A DNA stretch of 64,000 nt from Halomonas shengliensis (GCF_900104135.1 NZ_FNIV01000006.1:150572-214571), one strand, 5' to 3'. Counted from the stretch's first letter, positions 26,883-39,680 are shown. Program-made: numbers and translations. The notes: a model not told the origin generated them from the sequence alone.

Positions 26883-27734
26883 ATGACTTCCCATCCCTCT
26901 ACCCTGATGTGCGGCCGACACCGGCTCGACCTCTCCTTCCCCCGCGTCATGGGGATCCTCAACGTCACCCCCGACTCCTTCTCCGACGGCGGCCGCCATG
27001 CGGCGCTTGACGACGCCCTGCGCCATGCCGAGCGCATGCTGGCCGAGGGCGCGGCGATCATCGACGTCGGCGGCGAGTCGACCCGCCCCGGCGCCGACCC
27101 GGTCTCCGCGGACGAGGAGCTCGAGCGGGTCGCGCCGGTGGTGGAGGCGCTGGTGCGCGAGTTCGATGCCCTGGTCTCGGTGGATACCAGCTGCCCCGAG
27201 GTGATGCGCGAGTCGGCCGCCCTGGGGGCGGGGATGCTCAACGACGTGCGCTCCCTGGAGCGCGACGGCGCCCTGGACGCGGCGATCGGCAGCGGGCTTC
27301 CCGTGTGCCTGATGCATCGCCAGGGGGAGCCTCGCGACATGCAGCACGCGCCCCGCTATGATGAGCCCATCGAGGAGGCGGTGGCCGGCTACCTCGCCGC
27401 CCGGGTCGCCGAGTGCGAGGCCGCCGGCCTGCGTCGCGAGCGTCTGCTGCTCGACCCGGGCTTCGGCTTCGGCAAGACCGTGGAGCACAACCTGCGCCTG
27501 CTCCATCGCATGGAGCGCCTCACCGAGCTCGAGCTGCCGCTGCTGGTGGGCATGTCGCGCAAGAGCATGATCGGCAAGGTGCTGGAGCGCCCGGTGGAGG
27601 AGCGCCTGCCCGGCGGCCTGGCGTTGTCGACCCTGGCCGTGGAGCGCGGCGCCCGCATCCTGCGCGTCCATGACGTGGCTCCCACCGTGGATGCGGTGAA
27701 CATGACCTGGGCCGTACTCAAGGAAGGTTGCTGA
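26883..27734 (+). CDS. folP: Dihydropteroate synthase
   Basis: 283 residues, TIM barrel. Signatures: [15 protein letters not shown] at the first pterin loop, [15 protein letters not shown], and the C-terminal lysine region [13 protein letters not shown]. It condenses p-aminobenzoate with dihydropterin pyrophosphate in folate synthesis; it is the sulfonamide target. The stop overlaps the glmM start by ATGA, as in the conserved ftsH-folP-glmM order. Confidence 0.96.
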   Translation: MTSHPSTLMCGRHRLDLSFPRVMGILNVTPDSFSDGGRHAALDDALRHAERMLAEGAAIIDVGGESTRPGADPVSADEELERVAPVVEALVREFDALVSVDTSCPEVMRESAALGAGMLNDVRSLERDGALDAAIGSGLPVCLMHRQGEPRDMQHAPRYDEPIEEAVAGYLAARVAECEAAGLRRERLLLDPGFGFGKTVEHNLRLLHRMERLTELELPLLVGMSRKSMIGKVLERPVEERLPGGLALSTLAVERGARILRVHDVAPTVDAVNMTWAVLKEGC

Positions 27735-29092
27735 TGACACGACGCTATTTCGGAACCGATGGGATCCGCGGCACCGTGGGCGAGCCGCCCATCACCGCCG
27801 ACTTCATGCTCAAGTTGGGCTGGGCCACCGGCCGCGTGCTGGCGGCGCGTAACCCGAAGCGCCGCCACCGGGTGCTGATCGGCAAGGACACCCGCATCTC
27901 CGGCTACATGTTCGAGTCGGCCCTGGAGGCGGGGCTCTCCGCGGCCGGCGTCGACGTGGCCCTGCTCGGCCCCATGCCGACCCCGGGCATCGCCTACCTG
28001 ACGCGCACCTTCCGCGCCGACGCCGGCATCGTCATCTCCGCCTCGCACAACCCCTTCGCCGACAACGGCATCAAGTTCTTCTCCAGCGCCGGCGCCAAGC
28101 TCGGCGATGACGTGGAGGCCGAGATCGAGGCGATGCTGGACGAGCCGCTGGCCACCGTGGCCCCCGACCGTTTGGGCAAGGCGGCACGCATCGACGACGC
28201 CCCCGGCCGCTACATCGAGTTCTGCAAGTCCACCATCCCCGACCGGGTCAGCCTCGGCGGCCTCAAGGTGGTGCTCGACTGCGCCCATGGCGCCACCTAC
28301 CACATCGCCCCCAGCGTGTTCCGCGAGCTGGGCGCCGAGGTCAGCCTGATCGGGGCCAGCCCCGACGGCCTCAACATCAACCACGAGGTGGGCTCGACCC
28401 ATCCGGCGGCGCTGCGTGCCGCGGTGATCCAGCAGGGCGCCGACCTCGGCGTGGCCTTCGACGGCGACGGCGACCGGGTGCTGCTGGTGGACAGCGATGG
28501 CCGCGAGATCGACGGCGACGACATCCTCTACCTGATCGCCCGGGACCGCCAGGTCCGCGGCGAGCTGGGTGGCGGCGTGGTGGGCACCCTGATGTCCAAC
28601 TTCGGCCTCGCCGCGGCACTCGAGGCGATGGACGTGCCCTTCGAGCGCGCCAGGGTGGGCGACCGCTACGTGATGGAGCGCCTGGCCGCCAACGGCTGGC
28701 AGCTGGGTGGCGAGTCCTCCGGCCATATCGTCTGCGGCCATGTCCAGACCACCGGCGACGGCATCGTCTCGGCGCTGCAGGTGCTGGCGATCATGGTACG
28801 CGAGGAAAAGCCGCTGAGCCGCCTGCTGGCGGGGCTGGAGAAGGCGCCCCAGGCGCTGGTCAACGTGCGCCTCACCCCGGGCAGCGACGCCCGGGCGGTG
28901 ATGGCGATGCCGGCGCTCCAGGAGACGGTGAGCGAGGTCGAGGCCGAGCTCGGCGAGGAGGGGCGGGTGCTGCTGCGTCCCTCCGGAACCGAGCCGCTGA
29001 TCCGGGTGATGGTGGAAGGACGCCCGCACCTCGACGTGGACGGCCTGGCGCGGCGCCTTGCCGAGCGCGTCGAGGCGCTGCTCGAGGGGTGA
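27734..29092 (+). CDS. glmM: Phosphoglucosamine mutase
   Basis: 452 residues. [18 protein letters not shown] is at the start, the phosphoserine loop is [19 protein letters not shown], the magnesium loop is [13 protein letters not shown], and GGESSGHIV and [15 protein letters not shown] bind the sugar phosphate. It converts glucosamine-6-phosphate to glucosamine-1-phosphate for peptidoglycan and LPS. Translationally coupled to folP by a 4-nt overlap. Confidence 0.97.
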   Translation: MTRRYFGTDGIRGTVGEPPITADFMLKLGWATGRVLAARNPKRRHRVLIGKDTRISGYMFESALEAGLSAAGVDVALLGPMPTPGIAYLTRTFRADAGIVISASHNPFADNGIKFFSSAGAKLGDDVEAEIEAMLDEPLATVAPDRLGKAARIDDAPGRYIEFCKSTIPDRVSLGGLKVVLDCAHGATYHIAPSVFRELGAEVSLIGASPDGLNINHEVGSTHPAALRAAVIQQGADLGVAFDGDGDRVLLVDSDGREIDGDDILYLIARDRQVRGELGGGVVGTLMSNFGLAAALEAMDVPFERARVGDRYVMERLAANGWQLGGESSGHIVCGHVQTTGDGIVSALQVLAIMVREEKPLSRLLAGLEKAPQALVNVRLTPGSDARAVMAMPALQETVSEVEAELGEEGRVLLRPSGTEPLIRVMVEGRPHLDVDGLARRLAERVEALLEG

Positions 29093-29166
29093 GGTCGCGA
29101 GTCGCCCGGTTGTCTTGACAGGGCCTCTCCTATACCATTTCGCTCCACCTTGAAAGAGGACTCCCC

Positions 29167-29916
<750 letters not shown>

Positions 29917-29920
29917 TTCC

Positions 29921-30283
29921 ATGCAAGTTGCCATTCTCATGATCCACGTGGCGATCGCCATCGCCCTGGTCGTCCTGATCCTGCTGCAGCAGGGCAAGGG
30001 CGCCGAGGCCGGCGCCGCCTTCGGCGGCGGTGCCTCCCAGACCGTGTTCGGTTCCCGCGGCAGCGGCGGCTTCCTCTCCAAGGCCACCGGCCTGCTGGCG
30101 GCTGCCTTCTTCGCCACCTCCCTGGCCCTGGCCTGGTTCGCCAGCCAGGCCGGCGAGGCGCCCGAGGCGGGCATTCCCGACGCGCGCCTGATCGAACAGC
30201 AGAATAACGTGCCGACCCTTGACGACGAGGGCTCGAGCATGGATAATGCTGCGCCAGTGCTGGAGGGCAGCGACGAGCAGTAA
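29921..30283 (+). CDS. secG: Protein translocase subunit SecG
   Basis: 120 residues with two membrane helices (about 3-20 and 57-75). The conserved central segment LILLQQGKGAEAGAAFGGGASQTVFGSRGSGGFLSKAT is the SecG signature. It is an accessory inner-membrane subunit of SecYEG that aids SecA-driven export. The C-terminal 40 residues are acidic and poorly conserved. It starts 4 nt after the tpiA stop and is followed by a tRNA-Leu gene, as in E. coli. Confidence 0.95.
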   Translation: MQVAILMIHVAIAIALVVLILLQQGKGAEAGAAFGGGASQTVFGSRGSGGFLSKATGLLAAAFFATSLALAWFASQAGEAPEAGIPDARLIEQQNNVPTLDDEGSSMDNAAPVLEGSDEQ

Positions 30284-30315
30284 GCGTCGTTGCGCAGCGT
30301 CCAGCCTCCCCTGAT

Positions 30316-30402
30316 GCCGAAGTGGTGGAATTGGTAGACACGCTATCTTGAGGGGGTAGTGGCCTTACGGCCGTGCGGGTTCAAGTCCCGCCTTCGGCAC
30401 CA
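30316..30402 (+). tRNA. tRNA-Leu (GAG)
   Basis: 87 nt with an encoded CCA end. The acceptor stem GCCGAAG/CTTCGGC, an anticodon loop TTGAGGG giving GAG, a long class II variable arm, and the T-loop TTCAAGT are all present. It follows secG directly with no promoter seen between, so it is probably co-transcribed. Confidence 0.96.
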
Positions 30403-30481
30403 TCTGATTCTTCGCGGCGCCCGGGACCATCGGCCGTCGACGATCCTTCAGAAGCAGGATTGGCAACGCGGTGGTTGCCGC

Positions 30482-30510
30482 TTGACGACAGCGTCGAGTG
30501 CGCATAGAAT
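30482..30510 (+). promoter_or_regulatory. Sigma-70 promoter of tRNA-fMet / rimP-nusA-infB
   Basis: TTGACG (30482-30487), a 17-nt spacer and TAGAAT (30505-30510) are close to consensus. The expected start is about 10 nt before the mature tRNA 5' end. This probably drives tRNA-fMet and the downstream operon. Confidence 0.8.
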
Positions 30511-30526
30511 CACCGACCTAGATTGA

Positions 30527-30603
<77 letters not shown>

Positions 30604-30699
30604 TCTTCCGGCAGGTGCCTTTCGATTCCGGTTAACGAGCCGGCATCGAAGAACGAAGGGGCAGCCAGTTCGGCCGGAGTGGTCTACAGGTTTCATGTG

Positions 30700-30727
30700 A
30701 AAGCCCCTTCCTGTGAAGGGGCTTTTT
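30700..30727 (+). terminator. Terminator between tRNA-fMet and rimP
   Basis: AAGCCCCTTC/GAAGGGGCTT is a 10-bp perfect stem with a CTGT loop followed by TTTGTT. It ends most tRNA-fMet transcripts; read-through would feed rimP-nusA-infB. Confidence 0.88.
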
Positions 30728-30850
30728 GTTAGCAGCTTGCCCAGGGCGCCAGGCGCCGGGGCACTGTTCCGGGCAATGCCAATCAGCCACCTGACTTCCC
30801 TGTTCACTCCCGGCCAGGTGCCTGATGCAACGGCTGTAGGAGTCTATTCC

Positions 30851-31312
30851 GTGGCGACCAAGGATGCTGCACTACATGCTCTTGTCGAACCCGTGGTGAC
30901 CGCCATGGGCTTCGAGCTGTGGGGCATCGACCATCTCTCCCAGGGCAAGCACTCGCGTCTGGTGATCTATATCGACCACCCCGATGGCGTCAATGTCGAC
31001 GACTGCGCGGACATCAGCCGCCAGGTGAGCGCCCTGCTCGACGTGGAGGACCCGATCCATGGCGAGTATCGCCTGGAGGTCTCCTCGCCGGGGATGGATC
31101 GTCCGCTCTACACCCTCAATCACTTCTCCCGCTACCGTGGCCACGAGGTGGCGCTGAAGCTGCGCGTGCCCTTCGAGGGGCGGCGCAAGTTCCAGGGCCT
31201 GCTGGCCGGCGTGGAGGGCGACGAGGTGCTGCTGCAGCTCGACGGCGAGGAGTACTGCTTCCCCGTCGACAGCATCGATCAGGCCCGGGTGGTACCGCAT
31301 TTCGAGGATTAG
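30851..31312 (+). CDS. rimP: Ribosome maturation factor RimP
   Basis: 153 residues from a GTG preceded by AGGAG at 8-nt spacing. The N-terminal domain has [74 protein letters not shown], the RimP hallmark; an SH3-like domain follows. It is needed for 30S maturation. First protein gene of the rimP-nusA-infB-rbfA-truB-rpsO-pnp cluster. Confidence 0.95.
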   Translation: MATKDAALHALVEPVVTAMGFELWGIDHLSQGKHSRLVIYIDHPDGVNVDDCADISRQVSALLDVEDPIHGEYRLEVSSPGMDRPLYTLNHFSRYRGHEVALKLRVPFEGRRKFQGLLAGVEGDEVLLQLDGEEYCFPVDSIDQARVVPHFED

Positions 31313-31394
31313 CACCGCGGCTCAGGGAGCGAGCCCCGCTGGGGTAGCGTTTCGAGCATCGGCACGAGGACAGGTTTTCTGGCGAGGCAAAGGC

Positions 31395-32888
31395 ATGAGT
31401 AAAGAGATTCTGGCGGTCGTCGACGCGATCTCCAACGAGAAGGGGGTTCCCCGCGAGGTGATCTTCGAGGCCGTCGAAGCGGCCCTGGCCAGCGCGTCAC
31501 GCAAGCGCTTCGAGGACGAGGAAGCCAGCGTGCGGGTGCGCATCGATCGCAGCACCGGGGATTACGAGACCTTCCGCCGCTGGGAGGTGGTCGAGGACGA
31601 CGACTTCGACGGCCCCGACCACCAGATCAAGCTCAGCTTCGCCGAGCGTCGCGACCCGCCCCTGGAGCTGGGCGACGTGGTCGAGGAGCGCATCGAGAAC
31701 GCCGACTTCGGCCGCATCGCCGCCCAGACCGCCAAGCAGGTGATCGTGCAGAAGGTGCGCGAGGCGGAGCGTGCCGAGGTGGTGCGCCTCTATGCCGACC
31801 GCGAGGGCGAGCTGGTCGCCGGCATCGTCAAGAAGACCACCCGTGACGGCCTGATCATCGACCTGGGCGACAACGCGGAGGCCTTCCTGCCGCGCAGCGA
31901 GATGATCCCCGGCGAGCGCTACCGCATGAACGAGCGGGTGCGCGCCCTGCTGATCAAGGTCGACCCGGAGGCCCGCGGCGCCCAGCTTATCCTCTCGCGC
32001 ACCTGCCCGGAGCTGATCATCGAGCTGTTCAGCATCGAGGTGCCGGAGATCGCCGAGCAGCTCATCGAGATCAAGGGGGCCGCCCGCGATCCAGGCTCGC
32101 GCGCCAAGATCGCGGTCAAGACCAACGACCGCCGCATCGACCCGGTGGGCGCCTGCGTGGGGATGCGCGGCTCGCGGGTCCAGGCGGTCTCCTCGGAGCT
32201 CCAGAACGAGCGCGTCGACATCGTGCTGTGGGACGACAACCCCGCCCAGCTGGTGATCAACGCCATGGCGCCGGCGGATGTCGCCTCCATCCTGGTCGAC
32301 GAGGATGCCCACGCCATGGACGTGGCCGTCGCCGAGGACAACCTGGCCCAGGCCATCGGCCGCAGTGGCCAGAACGTGCGCCTGGCCTCCGAGCTCACCG
32401 GCTGGCGCATCAACGTGATGACCGAGGCCGAGGCCGAGGCCAAGCGCGACCAGGAGATCGACAGCCTGGTGGAGCACTTCGTGCAGCACCTGGACGTCGA
32501 CGACGATGTCGCCCGGCTGCTGGTGGAGGAGGGCTTCACCACCCTGGAGGAGATCGCCTACGTCCCGGTCGAGGAGATGCTCGAGATCGAGGAGTTCGAC
32601 GAGGAGACCATCGAGGAGCTGCGCGCCCGCGCTAAGGACGAGCTGCTCAACCTCGCCATCGCCTCCGAGGAGGAGCTGGACGGCGCCCAGCCGGCCGACG
32701 ACCTGCTGGAGATGGAGGGCATGGAGCGCCACCTGGCCTTCATCCTGGCCAGCCGCGGGATCGTCACCATGGAGGACCTGGCCGAACAGTCCGTCGATGA
32801 CCTGCTGGACATCGAGGGCATGGACGAGGAGCGCGCCGCGGCACTGATCATGACTGCTCGTGCGCCCTGGTTCGAAGACGACGAATAG
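31395..32888 (+). CDS. nusA: Transcription termination/antitermination factor NusA
   Basis: 497 residues. An N-terminal RNA-polymerase-binding domain ([38 protein letters not shown]) is followed by an S1 domain (about 135-200), two KH domains ([21 protein letters not shown] and the second near [26 protein letters not shown]), and two acidic C-terminal repeats (about 365-425 and 440-495). It controls pausing, termination and rRNA antitermination. The domain set equals E. coli NusA (495 aa). Confidence 0.97.
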   Translation: MSKEILAVVDAISNEKGVPREVIFEAVEAALASASRKRFEDEEASVRVRIDRSTGDYETFRRWEVVEDDDFDGPDHQIKLSFAERRDPPLELGDVVEERIENADFGRIAAQTAKQVIVQKVREAERAEVVRLYADREGELVAGIVKKTTRDGLIIDLGDNAEAFLPRSEMIPGERYRMNERVRALLIKVDPEARGAQLILSRTCPELIIELFSIEVPEIAEQLIEIKGAARDPGSRAKIAVKTNDRRIDPVGACVGMRGSRVQAVSSELQNERVDIVLWDDNPAQLVINAMAPADVASILVDEDAHAMDVAVAEDNLAQAIGRSGQNVRLASELTGWRINVMTEAEAEAKRDQEIDSLVEHFVQHLDVDDDVARLLVEEGFTTLEEIAYVPVEEMLEIEEFDEETIEELRARAKDELLNLAIASEEELDGAQPADDLLEMEGMERHLAFILASRGIVTMEDLAEQSVDDLLDIEGMDEERAAALIMTARAPWFEDDE

Positions 32889-33004
32889 CTCGAAGGCGAC
32901 ATGCGCCAGGCGCATCGCGCACAGACAGGGGTCCGATGCCAGGCGTTCGGACCGGCAGTATTCGAAGCGAACAGAATTGGGGTCACGGGCTCAGGAGGGT
33001 CTAC

Positions 33005-35527
33005 ATGTCAGACATGACCGTTAAGGATTTTGCAGCGAAGGTGGGCCGCGACGTGCCCCGCCTGCTGGAACAGATGAAGGAAGCCGGGCTCGGGCACAAG
33101 TCCGAGGGCGACGCGGTGTCCGAGGAGGACAAGCGCCAGCTGCTCGACTACCTGACCAAGAGCCATGGCGGCAGCGCCGAGAAGGCCGCGCCGAAGAATC
33201 GCATCACCCTGACGCGCAAGACGCGCAGCCGCATCAAGACCGGCGAGCGCGGCAAGACCATCGAGGTGCAGGTGCGCAAGAAGCGCACCTACGTCAAGCG
33301 TGAGGAGGAGAAGCCCGCCGAGGAGCCGCAGGCCCAGGACCAGGGGCCTCGCCAGCTGGTGGGCGACATGGCCGAGGCGGAGGCCAAGCGCGAGGCGCGC
33401 CAGGCCGAGGAAGCCAAGGCGCGCGCCGCCGAGGAGGCCGCCCAGGAGGCCGCCGCCAAGCTCGAGGCGGCCAAGGCCGCCGAGGTGCCGGACATCCCGG
33501 TGCCGGAGCTCGAGGAGTCGGCCCCGTCCGACCAGCCGCCGGCGCCGCCCAAGGAGGGTCGCACCGATCGCCGCACCGCGCCGCCCAAGAAGTCCTCGGC
33601 CAAGAAGGGGCGTCACGAGCGTGATGACGACGATCGCGGCGATCGCGAGGAGCGTCGTCGCGGCGGCAAGAAGGTCAAGCGCGCCGAACGTCGTGGCGGT
33701 CGCCGCGGTGGCGGCAGCCAGGGCGGCGGCAAGCACGGCTTCCAGAAGCCGACCCAGCCGATCGTCCGCGAGGTCTCGATCCCGGAATCGATCAGCGTCG
33801 CCGACCTGGCCGACAAGATGTCGATCAAGGCCAACGAGGTCATCAAGACCATGTTCACCATGGGCGCGGCGGTGACCATCAACCAGACCATCGACCAGGA
33901 CACCGCGGCCATCGTGGTCGAGGAGATGGGCCACAAGCCCAAGCTGGTCAAGGACGATGCGCTGGAGGAGGAAGTCCTCGAGAGCATCTCCTACGAGGGC
34001 GAGGAGCTCATGCGTGACCCGGTGGTCACCGTGATGGGCCACGTCGACCACGGCAAGACCTCGCTGCTCGACTACATCCGCCAGGCCAAGGTGGCCACCG
34101 GCGAGGCCGGCGGCATCACCCAGCACATCGGTGCCTACCACGTCGCCGCCGACAAGGTGAACGGCGACCACGGTGTCACCTTCCTGGATACCCCCGGTCA
34201 CGCGGCCTTCACCGCCATGCGTGCCCGCGGTGCCAAGGCCACCGACGTGGTCATCCTGGTGGTGGCCGCCGACGACGGCGTGATGCCCCAGACCATCGAG
34301 GCCGTGGAGCACTCCAAGGCCGCCGGCGTGCCGATGGTGGTGGCGGTCAACAAGATCGACAAGCCGTCGGCGGATCCCGACCGGGTCAAGAACGAGCTCT
34401 CCCAGCACGGCGTCATCTCCGAGGAGTGGGGCGGCGACACCCAGTTCGTCCACGTCTCCGCCAAGACCGGCGAGGGCATCGACGCGTTGCTCGAGGCGGT
34501 GCTGCTGGTCTCCGAGGTGCTCGAGCTCAAGGCCGTCCCCGAGGCGCCCGGCAAGGGCGTGGTGGTCGAGTCACGCCTGGACAAGGGCCGCGGCCCGGTG
34601 GCCACCGTGCTGGTCCAGAACGGCACCCTGAAGAAGGGCGACATCGTGCTGGCCGGCCTGCACTACGGCCGCGTGCGCGCGTTGACCAACGAGCTCGGCA
34701 AGCAGGTCGACGAGGCCGGCCCGGCGATGCCGGTGGAGATCCAGGGCCTCGACGGCACCCCCGAGGCGGGTGACGACTTCATGGTGGTGGCCGACGAGAA
34801 GAAGGCCCGCGAGGTCGCCAACTTCCGTCAGGGCAAGTACCGCGAGGTGCGCCTTGCCCGCCAGCAGAAGGCCAAGCTGGAGAACATGTTCAGCCAGATG
34901 GGCCAAGAGGAGGCCGCCAAGCTCAACATCGTGCTCAAGGCCGACGTCCAGGGCTCCCTGGAGGCGATCAAGGGCGCGCTGGAGGAGCTCTCCACCGACG
35001 AGGTGCAGGTCTCCGTGGTCTCCTCGGGCGTGGGCGGCATCACCGGCACCGACGCCAACCTGGCGCTGGCCTCCGAGGCCATCGTCATCGGCTTCAACGT
35101 GCGTGCCGACGCCGCCGCCCGCGAGATCATCGAGCGCGAAGGCCTCGACCTGCGCTACTACAGCGTCATCTACCAGCTGATCGACGAGATCAAGCAGGCG
35201 ATGAGCGGCATGCTGGCGCCGGAGTGGAAGGAGGAGATCGTCGGCGTGGCCGAGGTCCGCGACGTCTTCCGCGCGCCCAAGATCGGCGCCGTGGCCGGCT
35301 GCATGGTGGTCGAGGGCACCGTCTTCCGCAACAAGAAGATCCGCGTGCTGCGCGACAACGTGGTCATCTACGAGGGCGAGCTCGAGTCGCTGCGCCGCTT
35401 CAAGGACGACGTCCAGGAAGTGCGCAACGGCATGGAGTGCGGCATCGGCGTGAAGAACTACAACGACGTCCAGGTCGGCGACAAGATCGAGGTCTTCGAC
35501 CAGGTCAAGGTCGAGCGGACGCTCTGA
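33005..35527 (+). CDS. infB: Translation initiation factor IF-2
   Basis: 840 residues. The N-terminal IF2-N module [25 protein letters not shown] is followed by a long charged, Ala/Glu/Lys-rich linker (about 100-250). The G domain has [14 protein letters not shown] (G1), [17 protein letters not shown] (G3) and NKIDKP (G4), and C-terminal beta-barrel domains follow. It brings initiator tRNA to the 30S subunit. The ATG at 33005 has AGGAGGG upstream. An initiator tRNA lies 2.4 kb upstream in the same cluster. Confidence 0.97.
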   Translation: MSDMTVKDFAAKVGRDVPRLLEQMKEAGLGHKSEGDAVSEEDKRQLLDYLTKSHGGSAEKAAPKNRITLTRKTRSRIKTGERGKTIEVQVRKKRTYVKREEEKPAEEPQAQDQGPRQLVGDMAEAEAKREARQAEEAKARAAEEAAQEAAAKLEAAKAAEVPDIPVPELEESAPSDQPPAPPKEGRTDRRTAPPKKSSAKKGRHERDDDDRGDREERRRGGKKVKRAERRGGRRGGGSQGGGKHGFQKPTQPIVREVSIPESISVADLADKMSIKANEVIKTMFTMGAAVTINQTIDQDTAAIVVEEMGHKPKLVKDDALEEEVLESISYEGEELMRDPVVTVMGHVDHGKTSLLDYIRQAKVATGEAGGITQHIGAYHVAADKVNGDHGVTFLDTPGHAAFTAMRARGAKATDVVILVVAADDGVMPQTIEAVEHSKAAGVPMVVAVNKIDKPSADPDRVKNELSQHGVISEEWGGDTQFVHVSAKTGEGIDALLEAVLLVSEVLELKAVPEAPGKGVVVESRLDKGRGPVATVLVQNGTLKKGDIVLAGLHYGRVRALTNELGKQVDEAGPAMPVEIQGLDGTPEAGDDFMVVADEKKAREVANFRQGKYREVRLARQQKAKLENMFSQMGQEEAAKLNIVLKADVQGSLEAIKGALEELSTDEVQVSVVSSGVGGITGTDANLALASEAIVIGFNVRADAAAREIIEREGLDLRYYSVIYQLIDEIKQAMSGMLAPEWKEEIVGVAEVRDVFRAPKIGAVAGCMVVEGTVFRNKKIRVLRDNVVIYEGELESLRRFKDDVQEVRNGMECGIGVKNYNDVQVGDKIEVFDQVKVERTL

Positions 35528-35543
35528 GCGCCAGGAGCCTAGC

Positions 35544-35951
35544 ATGCGCGAGTTCAAGCGGACCGACCGGGTAGCCGACCAGCTCCAGAAGGAGCTGGCG
35601 GTGCTCATCCAGCGCGAGGTCAAGGACCCGCGCCTGGGCATGGTCACGGTGAGCGGCGTCGAGGTTAGCCGTGACCTCGGCTACGCCGATGTCCATGTGA
35701 CCCTGCTCGGCGAGGACAGCCCCGAGCGTATCCGGGAGAACCTCAAGGTTCTCAAGCAGGCGGCGGGCTTCCTGCGCGGGCAGATCGCCCGGCGCATCAA
35801 GCTGCGCCACGTGCCGGAGCTGCGCTTCCACTACGACGAGAGCGTGGTGCGCGGCCAGCGCCTCTCCTCGCTGATCGACGAGGCGGTGCAGAGCGATCGC
35901 GCCCGCCACGCCGACGATGCGGGGAGCGACGACGAGGGCGAGCGAGACTGA
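35544..35951 (+). CDS. rbfA: Ribosome-binding factor A
   Basis: 135 residues, KH-like fold. MREFKRTDRVADQLQKELAVLIQREVKDPRLGMVTVSGVEVSRDLGYADVHVTLLG, then LRGQIARRIKLRHVPELRFHYDESVVRGQRLSSLIDEAV, are family signatures. It binds 16S rRNA helix 1 during late 30S maturation. The stop shares one base with the truB start (TGATG). Confidence 0.96.
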   Translation: MREFKRTDRVADQLQKELAVLIQREVKDPRLGMVTVSGVEVSRDLGYADVHVTLLGEDSPERIRENLKVLKQAAGFLRGQIARRIKLRHVPELRFHYDESVVRGQRLSSLIDEAVQSDRARHADDAGSDDEGERD

Positions 35952-36868
35952 TGGCGCGTCGGCGTCGCGGCCTGCCGGTCGACGGGGTGCTGCTGCTGGA
36001 CAAGCCCCAGGGCCTCTCCAGCAACCACGCCCTGCAGCGCGCCCGGCGCCTGTTCCAGGCGCAGAAGGCGGGCCACACCGGGACCCTGGACCCCATGGCC
36101 ACCGGGCTCTTGCCGGTGTGCTTCGGCGAGGCCACCAAGTTCTCGGCCCACCTGCTGGCCTCGGACAAGACCTACCGCACCCGGGTCGAGCTGGGGGCGG
36201 TGACCGACACCGGCGATGCCGAGGGCGAGGTGGTCGAGCGCCTCCCGGTGCCGGCGCTGACCGAGGCCGACGTCGAGGGCGTGCTCGAGCGCTTTCGCGG
36301 CGAGATCGACCAGGTGCCGCCGATGTACTCGGCGCTCAAGCACCAGGGCCGCAAGCTCTACGAGCTGGCCCGGGAGGGCCGCTCGATCGAGCGTGCAGCC
36401 CGGCGCGTGACGGTGTATGATGCCCGGCTTCTCGCCTTCGCGGGCGACGCCTTCGAGCTCGAGGTGACGGTCAGCAAGGGCACCTATGTGCGCACCCTGG
36501 CCGAGGACATCGCAAGGGCGCTGGGCAGCGGCGGGCATATCAGCATGCTGCGCCGCCTGGCCACCGGCCCCTTCACCGCCGAGGGCATGCTGACCCTCGC
36601 GGCGCTGGAGGCCCTGCCCGACCAGGCCGCCCGGGAGGCCGTGCTGCTGCCGGTGGACGTGCTGGTGGCGCACCTGCCGCGCCTCGAGGTCGACGGCGCG
36701 GCGGCAGAGCGGCTGACCCACGGCCAGCGGGCCGGCGTCGACACCGCCGACCTGGCGCTGGGCGAGACGCCAAGACTCTACCGCGACGGGGCCTTCCTGG
36801 GCCTCGGCGTGGTGACGGCGCCACAGGAGGTGGCGCCGAAACGGCTGCTGAGCACCGCGGCCGACTAG
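35951..36868 (+). CDS. truB: tRNA pseudouridine-55 synthase TruB
   Basis: 305 residues. The N-terminus has [24 protein letters not shown], the catalytic aspartate is in [24 protein letters not shown], and YEL and [31 protein letters not shown] follow. A C-terminal PUA-like region is present. It makes pseudouridine 55 in the T-loop of tRNAs. Coupled to rbfA and followed by rpsO. Confidence 0.96.
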   Translation: MARRRRGLPVDGVLLLDKPQGLSSNHALQRARRLFQAQKAGHTGTLDPMATGLLPVCFGEATKFSAHLLASDKTYRTRVELGAVTDTGDAEGEVVERLPVPALTEADVEGVLERFRGEIDQVPPMYSALKHQGRKLYELAREGRSIERAARRVTVYDARLLAFAGDAFELEVTVSKGTYVRTLAEDIARALGSGGHISMLRRLATGPFTAEGMLTLAALEALPDQAAREAVLLPVDVLVAHLPRLEVDGAAAERLTHGQRAGVDTADLALGETPRLYRDGAFLGLGVVTAPQEVAPKRLLSTAAD

Positions 36869-36944
36869 GGAGCAACGCCGAGACTGCAAATATGCGTGGT
36901 CTCACCCATTCATCATTCAGGCATATTGCTTACTGGAGAGACAG

Positions 36945-37214
36945 ATGGCACTGACAGCCGAACAGAAGGCCGCAATCGTCAGCGAATTCGGCCGTGGCGA
37001 CAACGACACCGGTTCCCCCGAGGTTCAGGTGGCCCTGCTGAGCGCCAACATCGATGGCCTGCAGGATCACTTCAAGACCAACAAGCAGGATCACCACTCC
37101 CGTCGTGGCCTGATCCGTATGGTCAACCAGCGCCGCAAGCTGCTGGACTACCTGAAGCGCAAGGACTTCGAGCGCTATCAGGCTCTTATCCAGCGCCTGG
37201 GCCTGCGTCGCTAA
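36945..37214 (+). CDS. rpsO: 30S ribosomal protein S15
   Basis: 89 residues, the standard size. [89 protein letters not shown] is a complete S15 in recognisable segments ([31 protein letters not shown]). It binds 16S rRNA in the central domain and, in E. coli, represses its own mRNA. It precedes pnp, from which it is separated by a repeat element and a hairpin. Confidence 0.98.
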   Translation: MALTAEQKAAIVSEFGRGDNDTGSPEVQVALLSANIDGLQDHFKTNKQDHHSRRGLIRMVNQRRKLLDYLKRKDFERYQALIQRLGLRR

Positions 37215-37223
37215 GAAAAGGGC

Positions 37224-37371
37224 ATTTCGCTACTGCGCTCGGTGTTTTGGTAAAGGGCTGGCCGCCGGCGGTGCCGGTGCGCCGGCCCGGTCGTATCCTC
37301 AATGTAGCGAGCTACACTCCGGCTCCTGCGCGCCGACGGCGACCAGCCTCTCAGCGCTCGTAACGCGAAAT
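37224..37371. repeat. Palindromic intergenic repeat, copy 1 (rpsO-pnp gap)
   Basis: About 148 bp bounded by ATTTCGC (37224-37230) and its complement GCGAAAT (37365-37371). It contains CCGCCGGCGGTGC, ATCCTCAATG, the perfect palindrome TGTAGCGAGCTACA (37303-37316), CTCCGG, and CAGCCTCTCAGCGCTCG. A shorter second copy lies inverted downstream of pnp (39781-39905). No coding capacity. The element type is unknown; it resembles a MITE- or REP-like mobile palindrome. Confidence 0.8.
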
Positions 37372-37394
37372 CCTCCTTTTCTTCAGCTTTTTCG

Positions 37395-37426
37395 AAACGG
37401 GTAGCTCCCTCAGGGGGCTGCCCGTT
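37395..37426 (+). terminator. Terminator or processing hairpin before pnp
   Basis: AAACGGG-T-AGC-T-CCC pairs with GGG-G-GCT-G-CCCGTTT around a TCA loop, followed by TTGC. In E. coli a stem in this gap is an RNase III site used in PNPase autoregulation, so either role is possible. Confidence 0.7.
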
Positions 37427-37544
37427 TTGCGTCTGGTGGGCGGAAATGTCGCCATCCGGTGGCCGCGGGGCGCGTCAACCCCTAAAATGGTCGCCGAGTC
37501 GAAACGACCCAAACACAGAAAAGTAGATATCGAAGGAAGTCGCC

Positions 37545-39680
37545 GTGAATCCGGTCAAGAAGACATTTCAGTACGGTCGCAGCACCGTCACCCTGGAAAC
37601 CGGGCGCATCGCCCGCCAGGCCACCGGGGCCGTGATGGTCACCATGGACGACACCGTGGTGCTGTGCACCGTGGTGGCGAGGAAAGAGGCCAACCCCAAC
37701 CAGCCGTTCTTCCCGCTCTCCGTCCACTACCAGGAGAAGACCTACGCGGTCGGCAAGATTCCCGGCGGCTTCTTCAAGCGCGAGGGGCGCCCCACCGAGA
37801 AGGAGACCCTCACCTCGCGGCTGATCGATCGCCCGATCCGCCCGCTGTTCCCCAAGGGGTTCATGAACGAGGTCCAGGTCATCTGCTCGGTGCTCTCCAC
37901 CGATCGCAACCATGATCCGGACATCGCCGCCATGCTCGGCACCTCCGCCGCCCTGGCGATCTCCGGCGTGCCCTTCAACGGCCCCATCGGTGCCGCCCGC
38001 GTCGGCTTCGACGAGGAGAAGGGCTACTTCCTCAACCCCACCGTGGAGGAGCTGGTCGGCTCCGAGCTCAACATGGTGGTGGCCGGCACCGAGAAGGCGG
38101 TGCTGATGGTGGAGTCCGAGGCCAAGGAGCTGCTCGAGGACGAGATGCTCGGCGCCGTGCTCTACGGCCACCAGGAGATGCAGGTGGCGATCCAGGCCAT
38201 CAACGAGCTGGCCGCCGAGGCGGGCAAGCCGAGGTGGGACTGGCAGCCCGCTGCCGAGAACGTCGCCCTCAAGGCCGCCATGGCCGAGGGCTTCGAGGCG
38301 AAGGTCGGCGAGGCCTACCGCATCACCGACAAGATGGCCCGCCAGGATGCCCTCTCCGCCCTCAAGGACCAGGCGGTCGAGCAGCTTGCCGGTGAGGAAG
38401 AGGGCAAGTTCGACGCCGACGAGGTCAAGGGCGCCTTCGCCGGCCTCGAGAAGCGCGTGGTGCGCTCCCGGGTGGTCAAGGGCGAGCCGCGCATCGACGG
38501 CCGCGACCACAAGACCGTGCGTCCGCTCTCCATCGAGGTGGGTACCCTGCCCAAGACCCACGGCTCGGCGATCTTCACCCGCGGCGAGACCCAGGCCATC
38601 GTGGTGGCGACCCTGGGCACCCTGCGTGACTCCCAGCTGATCGAATCGCTGGAGGGGGAGCGCAAGGACCGCTTCCTGCTGCACTACAACTTCCCCCCCT
38701 ACAGCGTGGGCGAGGCCGGCTTCATGGGCGGCCCCAAGCGTCGCGAGATCGGCCATGGCCGCCTGGCGCGCCGCGGCGTGCAGGCGATGCTGCCGGACGA
38801 GGCGGAGTTCCCCTATACCATCCGTGTGGTCTCCGAGATCACCGAGTCCAACGGCTCCAGCTCCATGGCCTCGGTGTGCGGCTCGTCACTGGCGCTGATG
38901 GACGCCGGCGTGCCGATGAAGGCCCCGGTGGCGGGCATCGCCATGGGCCTGGTCAAGGATGATGACGGCTTCGCCGTGCTCACCGACATCCTCGGCGACG
39001 AGGACCACCTCGGCGACATGGACTTCAAGGTGGCCGGCAGTGCCGAGGGCGTCACCGCCCTGCAGATGGACATCAAGATCGAGGGCATCAACGAGGAGAT
39101 CATGGAGCAGGCGCTGCAGCAGGCCCTCGAGGCGCGCCTGAACATCCTCGAGCAGATGAATGCGGTGATCGCCCAGAGCCGCGCCGAGGTCTCCGAGAAC
39201 GCGCCCTCCATGGCCACCATCAAGATCGACCCGGACAAGATCCGCGACGTCATCGGCAAGGGCGGCGCCACCATCCGCAAGATCTGCGAGGACACCGGCG
39301 CCTCCATCGACCTGGATGACGACGGCACCGTGCGCATCTACGCCGAGGACAAGAAGGCGGCCAAGGCGGCCATCGACACCGTGCTGGCGATCACCGCCGA
39401 GCCCGAGATCGGCAAGCTCTACCGCGGCAAGGTGGTACGCATCGCCGACTTCGGCGCCTTCGTCAACATCATGCCCGGCACCGACGGCCTGGTGCACATC
39501 TCCCAGATCGTCCCGGAGCGGGTCAACGACGTGCGCGACTTCCTCAACGAGGGCGACGAGCCCATCGTCAAGGTGCTCGACATCGACAACCGCAACCGGG
39601 TGAAGCTCACCATCAAGGAGATCACCCCGGAAGAGAAGGCGGCATTCGAGGCCGAGGAGGCCGCCGAGCCGGAGCTGTAA
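37545..39680 (+). CDS. pnp: Polynucleotide phosphorylase
   Basis: 711 residues from a GTG ([25 protein letters not shown]). Two RNase PH domains (about 1-230 and 310-540) are joined by a helical region. They are followed by a KH domain with [17 protein letters not shown] and an S1 domain ([26 protein letters not shown]). It degrades RNA phosphorolytically from the 3' end as part of the degradosome. It lies after rpsO, as in E. coli, but here both sides carry inverted copies of a palindromic repeat. Confidence 0.98.
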   Translation: MNPVKKTFQYGRSTVTLETGRIARQATGAVMVTMDDTVVLCTVVARKEANPNQPFFPLSVHYQEKTYAVGKIPGGFFKREGRPTEKETLTSRLIDRPIRPLFPKGFMNEVQVICSVLSTDRNHDPDIAAMLGTSAALAISGVPFNGPIGAARVGFDEEKGYFLNPTVEELVGSELNMVVAGTEKAVLMVESEAKELLEDEMLGAVLYGHQEMQVAIQAINELAAEAGKPRWDWQPAAENVALKAAMAEGFEAKVGEAYRITDKMARQDALSALKDQAVEQLAGEEEGKFDADEVKGAFAGLEKRVVRSRVVKGEPRIDGRDHKTVRPLSIEVGTLPKTHGSAIFTRGETQAIVVATLGTLRDSQLIESLEGERKDRFLLHYNFPPYSVGEAGFMGGPKRREIGHGRLARRGVQAMLPDEAEFPYTIRVVSEITESNGSSSMASVCGSSLALMDAGVPMKAPVAGIAMGLVKDDDGFAVLTDILGDEDHLGDMDFKVAGSAEGVTALQMDIKIEGINEEIMEQALQQALEARLNILEQMNAVIAQSRAEVSENAPSMATIKIDPDKIRDVIGKGGATIRKICEDTGASIDLDDDGTVRIYAEDKKAAKAAIDTVLAITAEPEIGKLYRGKVVRIADFGAFVNIMPGTDGLVHISQIVPERVNDVRDFLNEGDEPIVKVLDIDNRNRVKLTIKEITPEEKAAFEAEEAAEPEL

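Noticed and set aside
29115..29136. tpiA promoter from TTGACA and TATACC
   Set aside because: The two elements are only 10 nt apart, far from the 16-18 nt needed.
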